Positions 42,729 to 51,460 of a DNA stretch of 56,037 bases are shown piece after piece (the stretch's first letter is position 1; every line of letters starts with the position of its first letter). Source of the DNA: JAGLTZ01 sp964637695. GTDB lineage: Bacteria > Blakebacterota > Blakebacteria > Blakebacterales > Blakebacteraceae. The stretch lies in assembly GCA_964637695.1 (NCBI GenBank), contig CAZWVF010000011.1:1-56037 (forward strand), read 5' to 3'. The position numbers and the translations under genes were made by a program. The notes under the pieces were generated by a model. The model saw nothing but the letters and a program-made list of their open reading frames with translations. It had not been told where the DNA came from and ran no database searches.

Positions 42729-44170
42729 GTGAAAAGGGGAAGCACACTTAAGACGTTGAGCAGGCTGATGCTGGTGACATTCTTCGCCGTTCTGGCATCT
42801 CCACCCGCGGCAATCGCACAGGTGCCGGCCGCACCTCTGGATTTCGAATCCTTCCTGAATTATCAGGAACCTGAAGGGTGCACCAGCATCATGGTGGGTC
42901 GTCTGGCCTCGGCAGACGGTTCGGTGATAACCAGCCACAGTTGTGACGGCAACTACAGAACCTGGCTGAGGATCGAACCAGCCCGGACCAATCCGCCCGG
43001 TTCGATGAAGGAGATCGTGTGGGGTACGCTCCATACGGAGACTCCATGGGATTCGAGAGGATTACGTGTGAAGGGTGAAATCCCGGAAGTGCCCGAAACT
43101 TACGCCTACATGAATGTGGCCTATCCCTGCATGAACGAGAAACAGCTTGCCATCGGCGAAACGACGATCGGCGGACGCCGCATCCTGATCAATGAGGACG
43201 GCCTTTTCCTGATAGAGGAGTTGCAAAAAATCGTTCTGGAACGTTGCACCACGGCCAGGGAAGCCATTCAGTTGATAGGCGAACTGGTCGAGGAGTACGG
43301 CTACGGAGACAACGGTGAATGCCTGACCTTCGCCGATCCGAAAGAGGTCTGGCAGTTCGAGATCATGGGCGCAGGTCCTCTGGAGACAGGTGCGGTATGG
43401 GCAGCGGTGCGCATCCCTGATGATCATGTCGGGGTATCGGCCAATATACCCAGGATCAGCCGGCTCGATCTGGATAATCCCGATTACTTCATGGCTTCCG
43501 ACAATGTGTACGTACTGGCCGAGGAGATGGGCTGGTGGGATCCCTCCAGCGGCAAACCGTTCAGGTTCTGGGAAGCCTACAGTGGTCGGAAACCCTACTC
43601 GACCAGAGAGCTGTTCATCCTGAGTACGATGGCACCCGACCTGAATCTGAATGCAGACATGGAAGAGCTGCCGTTTACGGTCAAACCGAACAGGAAAGTT
43701 GATGTCCGGGAAGTACTGGCCTACTACAGGCAGACATACGAGGGCACCGAGATGGATGTCACCAGAAACCTGCTGGTTCCGCAGTCGGGTCGGGGAAGGA
43801 GAGGCGGTGACACCGGGGAGGCGCAGCCTGCAATGGTCAAGAGCGCCTACGCCAATCCCTGGATGAGCAGTGAGCAAATGGGTCTCTACAATGCTCTGGA
43901 ACCTGGTGTCACGGGCTACCAGAGGCAGATAGCCATTGCCCGCTGTTCCTATTCACAGATCATCCAGAGCCGCAGCTGGCTGCCCGATGGGATCGGCGGA
44001 GTGGCCTGGTTCTCATTCGACAATCCGGGTCAGAGCCCGAGGATCCCTATCTTTGCAGGTGTCCTTGAACTGCCGGAGAGCTTCGAGATGTGTGCGCAGC
44101 GCAGGTTCACAACCGATTCAGCCTGCTGGTCGTTCAGAAGAGCGAACAAACTGGCCATGATCAAGTGGGG
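42729..44170 (+). CDS. Secreted C69-family dipeptidase (3' end in gap)
   Basis: This N-terminal-nucleophile dipeptidase has a signal peptide (LMLVTFFAVLASPPAAIAQ). The Cys nucleophile opens the mature domain in GCTSIMVGRLASADGSVITSHSCDGN (Cys51). Other family stretches are NEKQLAIGETTIGGRR, AREAIQLIGELVEEYGYG and GEALTFADP-like NGECLTFADPKEVWQFEIMG. The start is GTG, with AAGGAG at 7 nt. It lies 80 nt after the pgs operon and may be co-transcribed, which would add a peptidase able to use the released dipeptides. The last part of the coding sequence lies in the N run at 44171. Confidence 0.9.
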
Positions 44171-44270
44171 NNNNNNNNNNNNNNNNNNNNNNNNNNNNNN
44201 NNNNNNNNNNNNNNNNNNNNNNNNNNNNNNNNNNNNNNNNNNNNNNNNNNNNNNNNNNNNNNNNNNNNNN
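44171..44270. other. Assembly gap of 100 N between two converging genes
   Basis: The gap removes the 3' end of the C69 dipeptidase (plus strand) and the 3' end of the ThyX-like gene (minus strand). The flanks show no shared sequence, so real bases are missing and the true length is unknown. Confidence 0.99.
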
Positions 44271-45439
44271 GGATCGTACGGCTGCACGAGCTGGGTCGTC
44301 ATCCTGTGACGCTTCATCTGTCCGAAGCACGCTGCACTCAGAACAATTTCAAATGTGAAGTCGACTATTTCGAATTCCCTGGTCGCAGCCTCCCATGGAT
44401 TCGAGTGCTTCAGGAATCCTTTGATCAGGTTCTCCGCCTTTTCCCTGTTCTGAAGCAGATGATCGGCTATTTGCGCACAGTATTCTGACGGCTCCGACGT
44501 GTGAGCGTGCACTATTGCTATCAGCAATGACCGATCGGGTTCAGATGAGGTGTTGATCAGCTTGACATCATTCTTTTCGGAATATGGTGATATGTCTACT
44601 GTCTGATCCTGTTTGAATTCTCTGGCAAACTCGGCAACGATCTCTCTTGCACAGGAGTGGGTTTCTGTGAAGTAGTCTTCACTGAGGGGCCTGCCGAATT
44701 CCTTTTCATATTCTGATGGATCGGTCAGAAGAATCAGCGATGGCGCAATGGCTCCTGCCAGCCTGTAGAATTCTTCTCCAAGTTCCTGCATCTCTCGAAG
44801 CGGATGAGCCCGAAGAGCACGGATGATGTATTCAAGGTTTCGTGCGTTGGCAGTGAACCCGAGTTGAGCTCGAACAGCCAGTCCCATCGCGTATCGGGCA
44901 TCCTCCTTTGCGTATCCCTCCACAATCCTCAGGTCACCCCTCGATGACAGCATTTCAGGATGCTTCTGCTTGAAGTAGTCGAGCAGGACAGGGAAGGCCA
45001 GCGCGTATACTTCAGTCTGCTTTTTCAGACACTTTTCGAAGAGTGATCTGTCATCGCCCTGGAACTCCACTGGTAAAACGAATTCTCCTGCGAGTTCCTG
45101 GTAACGTTGAGATTTCTCGGTATAGGAGCAGAGTCGGTGCCACTGAAGCGCTTCCACACACAATCGGGAGATATCGAGAATATCAAAGTTGAAGGTGGCG
45201 TGCTCGGCAACCGATTGATGGTTCAGATCGAAAATGATGCTTCGGGCAGATCTGCGGGCAGCCTCCACATCGCTTATTGCCTTCTCCCGCAATTCTGTTA
45301 CAGGCGAAGGATCGCGACTGATCCGGGCGTAGGCGACAGCGACCGTTTCAGGAGTAAGAGTTTCCGGTTTGTCGCAGGTTTTCCTGAACTGTTCGATAAT
45401 AGATGAATCGAGATTGTATCCGGCCAGTACTATGCGCAT
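44271..45439 (-). CDS. Tandem ThyX-like (flavin-dependent thymidylate synthase family) protein (3' end in gap)
   Basis: At least 390 residues are visible, with two consecutive ThyX-type domains. Domain 1 has HQSVAEHATFNFDILDISRL and the signature WHRLCSYTEKSQRY, where the usual R-H-R-x-x-S-x-N-E-x-S-x-R has Trp100 for the first Arg and Thr for Asn. Domain 2 has ATREFEIVDFTFEIVLSAACFGQMKRHRM, with RHR kept but the following Ser, Glu and Arg lost. ThyX makes dTMP from dUMP with FAD and methylene-tetrahydrofolate as a tetramer. A two-domain chain with complementary losses may build composite active sites, or may have changed function. The C-terminus lies in the gap. The start has GAGGGG upstream. 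Confidence 0.85.
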
Positions 45440-45642
45440 CTGTTTTGTTCATCCCCTCAAGGTGTTTCTTAAACATTTAAACTCTGCAACAGATCGGTAC
45501 AGGAGTAGATGTTAAGTATAATCGGAGATGCGATAAAAACACATAGAGCAGGCAGAAAAAGTAATTCTCTTGATCTTTGACTTGAAGACCAAAACTTGGC
45601 AGAATCAGCCTTCGATAGATCAACTGTTATGAGAGACACCTT

Positions 45643-48600
45643 ATGTCCTGGTGGCTGTATGTGATCCGGTTTCGTCGATCTGCACATATATGGATAACAG
45701 TTCTGATTTTCAGCACATCGATTTCAGTGACATCGGGCTTTGCCCAGATCGACACGCTCGACGATCAGTGGCGGTGGGTGCGTTTCACAACTGAATCGGG
45801 TCTGCCTACAAACGATATAAAGCTTGTGACTCAGACGCCGGCTGGTACGATCTGGGTCGGGACATTTTATGGCCTGGCATGGTTCGATGGTTATCGATGG
45901 AACAGACTCGATCCGGAATCCNNNNNNNNNNNNNNNNNNNNNNNNNNNNNNNNNNNNNNNNNNNNNNNNNNNNNNNNNNNNNNNNNNNNNNNNNNNNNNN
46001 NNNNNNNNNNNNNNNNNNNNNATATTCAACGGATGAGAGCATGGAGTGGATAGAAGAAATAAATGATACTCCTCTTGGTACTGTAACGGGACTTGTTGAA
46101 GACTTTGAGGGGAATATCTGGATTACAAGTGGTGTGAATTATGGCGGTGTATTCAGATGGGACGGTTACCGATGGGAGCATTTTGGTACGGATGATGGAC
46201 TCACCGCTGCGGTCATTCATAAGATCGTTATTGATCGCCAGGGTCGATTGTGGTTTCTCGGCCTGGGAGAGAAGTTCCCCGGACCTGATTCGGAAGATGC
46301 GCCGCAGCCAGGTGCTTTTGTCTTTTCGAACGGTACTTTTGAAAACTGGAATACTGAGGATGGTCTGTTGCATGGAAGGGTGTATTCATTCGCGGAAGAT
46401 GATTCGGGAGCGCTCTGGTTCGGTACATTTGGCGGACTCAGCAGATGGGATGGAGAAGAGTGGTCTCATTGGACAGTAGATGACAATGAATTCATGGAAG
46501 CCGTTTATTCCATCTGTATAGATAGAAATAATCGAGTCTGGTTCGCTCACCATGGCAACGGTCTCGGGTATCTGGAAGATGAACAGCTGCATTACATGAA
46601 GATGAGTGAAGGATTGATCAGCAATAACGTATGGGATGTCAAGATTGATGACCAGGACAGGCTGTGGATATCCACATGGTCGGGTATCTCTTTCTATGAC
46701 GACAAGAGCTGGATATCGTTTTCCACTTTTTCAGGTTTAAGCAGTTCAAGGATCTGGCCAATTCTCCCGGTCGATAATCAGGTTTACATTGGAACACTTG
46801 GGACAGGTGTCGACATCCTCGACCTGTCCGTCGTGACCGCCAGGAATCCGATTGTTGACGTATCAGATGCAGCGTTTGACGGAAGAGATGCAATTCTGCG
46901 CTGGCAGGCATTTTCTTATTTTGGGGAATTGGAACCCCTGCAGATAGACACGCGCTTCAAACTGAATGAAGAGCCCTGGTCGGAATGGAGCCGTCTACGT
47001 GAGATAAGGTTTGAGGACCTTCCACCAGGCGATTATACGGTTACTGTTCAGGCGCGAGGAATGCTCGGCAGCTTCAACAAAACGGGTTACACATCAGCTT
47101 TTACCGTAGCGATACCCTTTTATTACAGCCCTCCATTTCTCCTGCCGATCGGGCTCCTTCTTTTTATATCGATATTTCTCTGGATCGATCTTCGCAAACG
47201 CAGGAAAGCATACATAGCAGAGCTGTATGAGAGCGAAGAGCGTTACCGGACCCTCTTCGACCACTCTCCATTCGGGATAGCGATCCATGATGAAGATACG
47301 CTTCTCTTTACAAATCCAGCCGGGGCAAAACTCCTGGGATTCAGGGATCCTGTAGAGGCGAGCGGCAAGCCACTGGCCGACCATATGTCGATCGATGACT
47401 GGGATATGGTGCAGGCCTATCTGTCACGGGGCGCAGGAGAGAGTGACAAGATCCCTCTCAGAGAGATTTCTCTCTTCCGTAAAGATCGATCAGAAATTAA
47501 AACTGAGTGGGAAGTTATTCCCTACATGTATATGGGCCTGCCGGCTTTCCTCTCCGTCTTCATCGATGTTACAGACCGAAAACACCTCGAAGCTCAGCTC
47601 CTTCAGTCACAGAAGATGCAGGCCGTCGGAACGCTGGCAGGCGGCATCGCGCACGATTTCAACAACCTGCTCACAGCCATTTCCGGCTACAGCGAAGTCA
47701 TGCTCGAAAACATGAAGAAGAGGGATAAGAACCGATTTCTGATCGAGGAAATCCAGATGGCCGCCGACCGGGCAACCACTCTGACAAACCAGCTTCTGGT
47801 CTTCAGCCGTCAGGAGGTAATTAATACCAGGATTCTCGACCTCAATTCAATCATCGGAGATATGGCCGGGATGTTGAAACACCTGATCGGAGAGAACATA
47901 AACCTGGTGATCGACTTTGACCCGGGCCTGGACAGTATCAGTGCCGATCCGGGTCAGATTGAGCAATTGATCATGAACCTCATCCTCAATTCCAGGGATG
48001 CGATGCCCGATGGAGGCAACATTACCATTAAAGCCTGCAATATTGTTATCGAGGAAACAGATAACAGAAAGGAATACAAGCTCGATCCCGGGCAATACGT
48101 GATGGTGTCGGTTTCCGATGCAGGCAGCGGGATACCTGAAGATATACGCGATCGCATATTCGAACCGTTCTTTACTACAAAGGAACCCGGCCGCGGGACC
48201 GGCCTCGGGCTTGCTACGGTCCACGGGATAGTGCAGCGGTTCGGAGGTGATATCCGAGTCGAGGATACTGCAGATGGAGGCACATGCTTCAAGGTTCTCT
48301 TTCCCGGCGCGGGTCGGGATATCATTCCATCTATCAGGGAAGATACTGAGATAGAAATCGGGGAGGGATCGGGGACTATTCTGCTGGTTGAAGATGAGGA
48401 TATTGTCCGCAACTATGTGGAAAGAGTTCTCATTGATGGCGGGTACCGGGTGATGACTGCTGCCGATGGAGTAGAAGCACTCCGGATCAGCTCCGAATTT
48501 TCGGAAGACATTCACATTCTCGTAACAGATGTGATGATGCCGATAATGAATGGGAAGGAATTAGCCGGGAGTCTTCTCATGAAAAGGCCGAATCTGAGGG

Positions 48601-48737
48601 TTCTCTTTCTCTCAGGATATGCGGATGAAGTCATCGGACGTGCGGATCTTCTGAAACCCGGACAGGATTTCCTGAAGAAACCGGTCACACCGAAACAGCT
48701 GCTTCTTAATATCCATGAACTTCTTTCCGGCGGATAG
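45643..48737 (+). CDS. Hybrid sensor histidine kinase with two-component-regulator propeller (interrupted by assembly gap)
   Basis: A signal/membrane segment is followed by Reg_prop propeller repeats with the x-W-x-G-T pattern (GTIWVGTFYGLAWFDG, GALWFGTFGGLSRWDG, DRLWISTWSGISFYDD). Then come a Y_Y_Y domain, a transmembrane helix (about 47120-47190), a PAS domain (ESEERYRTLFDHSPFGIAI), HisKA with GGIAHDFNNLLTAISGYSEV, and HATPase_c with NSRDAMPDGG and GTGLGLATVHGIV. The protein ends in a receiver with LVEDED, phospho-Asp in ILVTDVMMP and Lys in FLKKPV. It senses extracellular ligands, often glycans. Bases 45922-46021 are N, and the frame differs on the two sides, so the gap is not truly 100 bases. 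It is divergent from the ThyX-like gene. Confidence 0.92.
45922..46021. other. Assembly gap of 100 N in the hybrid kinase propeller
   Basis: The reading frame changes across the N run, so 100 is a placeholder. Likely one or more propeller repeats are missing, and repeats of that kind are a common cause of assembly breaks. Confidence 0.99.
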
Positions 48738-48887
48738 CCAATGCCAGGGAAGAATCAGCATGTTCCGTTTACCCTTCGTTAGATTCCTGCCAACATGGGC
48801 GGCAGGATTTCCGAAGGTGATATCGCCCGCTCTGGTTATTCATCCCGATCCGATGTTGATGAAGTGACCGGCAGATTGGCAAGAGAT

Positions 48888-50135
48888 TCAGGGTGATTGC
48901 TGATCGTCTCCGTGCGGATTGTCGCTGTAGAGGTGCATCAACTGGTAGGCATGTTCCTGATTAACACCGGATACACCGGTAACAGCCCCGGTTGTCAGAA
49001 TAATATGCAATCGCCCGGATGCCTCTCTTGCAAGGCGCACGTTAAAGGGACTGAAGGAGGGAATCCTCAGGTTGCTGGCAACTGCTGTAGTGCGCCATGT
49101 TCCGTCCGTTTCCAGGCTTGTGAACCATACCTGAAACTGTTCATCCCAGTCCTGGTATAGGATGTAAATAAGGCTTGGAAATCCATCCGCATCCAATACC
49201 AGGTCCATGTTATGCCAGAAAAGCAGTTCGTTTTTGACCGCCGTGCGGATCAACCAGTAGGAACCGTCGAGGATGGGATCATAAACCTCTTCAGCCACCC
49301 TTATCCTGCTTAATTGCCGTGTAGCCAGAACGCTGGTTTCATCGGAACGAAGACGGAGAAAGTAGGGCTGTGAATCGGGTATCTTCAGGCGTTCCCACCA
49401 GCCTTCACCCGGCCGCCACCAGTAATAGAATCCCTGGCTGTTGGCAAAGTATACTACATGTTCATGACCACTCGGGCTTACCACTATTTCCACTTTTCCA
49501 GCTGCGAAAGCACTGTTTGGTACAACGCCCAGGCTCCAGCCGGAATTCTCCTCCCTGAACAGCCAGAGCCTCTTATCTGTTGCGTCACTTACAACAGCTC
49601 GAATTCGACCATCACTGCCGAATGCGATGTCCGCCGAATCGTAACGCCAGCTTTCAGGTCTCGGATAGAGTGTATCTCTTCTGATGCTCTCCAATGTTGC
49701 AAGGGGAATCGAACTTCCGAGAGATGAGGCAATCGGGATGATCTCCATGTCGGATCCGGAGTAATAGAGCAGGGCAGCCTTTCCCCCGGGACCCGAGGCG
49801 ATCCGGGTTCTGGCGATGGTACCGCTTCCACTGATGGCTGGACCTTCCAGGTGTTCCCATTCACTGCCATTGAGACGGCTTACCTGTACATGCGATTCTT
49901 CGTATACATATGAAGTCAGGAGATCTCCTTCATCAGTAATCGCGAAATCGAGGCCCGATATCCTGCCCGTGGTGATGATCTCTCTCTGCCAGTGCGCAGC
50001 GAACTGGTCCACCTCTCTGGGATCCGGCCCCAGCAGCAGGTCACAACCTGCAGTGAGCAACAAAGCCGCAATCGGTATGAGTCTTACAATCAGAGACAGC
50101 GGATTGGCCAACAGCTTGACATGTGAATGAATCAT
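48888..50135 (-). CDS. Propeller-like lipoprotein, hypothetical
   Basis: This 415-aa exported protein has a lipoprotein signal (IAALLLTAGCDLL). The body consists of repeated beta segments with Trp/Tyr-rich ends (DLLTSYVYEESHVQVSRLNGSEWEHL, ADIAFGSDGRIRAVVSDATDKRLWLF, VEIVVSPSGHEHVVYFANSQGFYYW). This is as expected for a six- or seven-blade propeller, but without the Asp-box or other named motif. It is probably a surface-bound sensor or binding protein. No family is recognised. The start has GGGAG at 5 nt. It converges with the hybrid kinase, with a weak TCCTGCC/GGCAGGA stem at 48785-48807 between them. Confidence 0.78.
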   Translation of the reverse strand: MIHSHVKLLANPLSLIVRLIPIAALLLTAGCDLLLGPDPREVDQFAAHWQREIITTGRISGLDFAITDEGDLLTSYVYEESHVQVSRLNGSEWEHLEGPAISGSGTIARTRIASGPGGKAALLYYSGSDMEIIPIASSLGSSIPLATLESIRRDTLYPRPESWRYDSADIAFGSDGRIRAVVSDATDKRLWLFREENSGWSLGVVPNSAFAAGKVEIVVSPSGHEHVVYFANSQGFYYWWRPGEGWWERLKIPDSQPYFLRLRSDETSVLATRQLSRIRVAEEVYDPILDGSYWLIRTAVKNELLFWHNMDLVLDADGFPSLIYILYQDWDEQFQVWFTSLETDGTWRTTAVASNLRIPSFSPFNVRLAREASGRLHIILTTGAVTGVSGVNQEHAYQLMHLYSDNPHGDDQQSP

Positions 50136-50260
50136 GGATCTCCCGATTTAATACCCACGCATACATGAATTTGCAGAGAAGACGGCACATATTCCTGCAA
50201 TGTCCACATAGCGGTTTTCTCGTTTGCCATATAGTAATACCATGCAGGTCTGAAAAGCGG

Positions 50261-50292
50261 GCAGCAAGTCGTCTCTGCAGCAAGTAGTCTCT
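50261..50292. repeat. Tandem 16-bp direct repeat
   Basis: GCAGCAAGTCGTCTCT is followed at once by GCAGCAAGTAGTCTCT (15 of 16 identical). It lies about 130-160 nt upstream of the aldolase start, in a 285-bp region that otherwise shows no gene. It could be a regulator double site or a slippage product. Confidence 0.5.
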
Positions 50293-50420
50293 GGAGTATT
50301 ATGATCGGCAGGGAATCGCCTTTGGAATTCGATAATGTGCTGTCCATATATCGTATGTGCGGCACAAGGGACTTTCTGGAGTAGAATGGAGAACCTGAGG
50401 AGGATAATCCTCACAAAACC

Positions 50421-51452
50421 ATGAGGTATGGACAGATGAATGTTGATGAGCTGGTTTCGGTAGCAGAGGCGATTGTCGCTGAAGGGAAGGGGATACTGGC
50501 GGCTGATGAGAGCGGCGGTACAATCAAGAAACGTCTTGCAGGGATAGATGTGGAATCAACCGAGGAGAACAGGCGTGCTTACCGTGAATTGCTCTTCACT
50601 ACAGAGGGTGTCGAGGAATTTATCAGCGGCGTGATCCTTTTCGATGAAACTCTGCGTCAGAGCGACTCTGATGGCATCCCCTTTCCGGAGTTGCTGGAAT
50701 CGAAGGGGATAATCCCCGGCATCAAACCGGACAGGGGTGCCAAGGATCTTGCAGGGTTCCATGGTGAAAAAGTGACCGAAGGTCTCGATGGGTTGAGGGA
50801 ACGGCTGCAGGAGTACAGGGAGCTTGGTGCCCGGTTCGGCAAATGGCGGGCCGTGATCACAATAGGTGAAGGTATACCGACACGGTTCTGTCTGGATGCG
50901 AACGCACATGCTCTTGCCAGGTATGCTGCACTCTGTCAGGAGGTGGGATTGGTACCGATTGTAGAACCGGAAGTTCTGATGGATGGCGGTCATTCGATCG
51001 AGTGTTGTGAGGAAGTTACCCGAATGGCTCTCTGGCGGCTTTACGACGCACTGCTCGAACACCGCGTTGTACTGGAGGGTACGATCCTGAAACCGAACAT
51101 GGTCATCTCCGGCAATAAGTGTCCCGATCAGGCTGGACCGGAGGAAATCGCCGATGCCACGATCCGCTGTTTCCGCCGGGCTGTTCCGGCAGCAGTACCT
51201 GGAATTACCTTCCTTTCGGGGGGGCAGACTCCCCAGCAGGCGACAGAGAATCTCAATGCGATGAATGCTCTCGGGCTGAACCTTCCGTGGGAGCTCAGTT
51301 TCTCTTACGGGCGTGCGCTGCAGGAACCTGTGTTGAAGGCATGGAAAGGGGAAGAAGCCAATATTGCCGCTGCTCAGGCTGCATGCTTCAAGAGGGCAGA
51401 ACTCAATGGTGCTGCGCGTTACGGCAGGTACACAAGGGAGATGGAGGATTAA
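50421..51452 (+). CDS. Class I fructose-bisphosphate aldolase
   Basis: This 343-aa Schiff-base aldolase of glycolysis and gluconeogenesis splits fructose 1,6-bisphosphate to dihydroxyacetone phosphate and glyceraldehyde 3-phosphate. Family marks are GKGILAADESGGTIKKRL near the N-terminus, the catalytic Lys in LEGTILKPNMVISG, IVEPEVLMDG, and FLSGGQTPQQATENLNAMN. This is the animal/plant-like type, with the usual bacterial C-terminus. An ATG five codons later (50436) is also possible. A 13-bp palindrome (GAGGAT-A-ATCCTC, 50400-50412) overlaps the Shine-Dalgarno. The gene converges closely on the sigma-54 regulator, with 8 nt between stops. Confidence 0.95.
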   Translation: MRYGQMNVDELVSVAEAIVAEGKGILAADESGGTIKKRLAGIDVESTEENRRAYRELLFTTEGVEEFISGVILFDETLRQSDSDGIPFPELLESKGIIPGIKPDRGAKDLAGFHGEKVTEGLDGLRERLQEYRELGARFGKWRAVITIGEGIPTRFCLDANAHALARYAALCQEVGLVPIVEPEVLMDGGHSIECCEEVTRMALWRLYDALLEHRVVLEGTILKPNMVISGNKCPDQAGPEEIADATIRCFRRAVPAAVPGITFLSGGQTPQQATENLNAMNALGLNLPWELSFSYGRALQEPVLKAWKGEEANIAAAQAACFKRAELNGAARYGRYTREMED

Positions 51453-51460
51453 GCGGCAGA

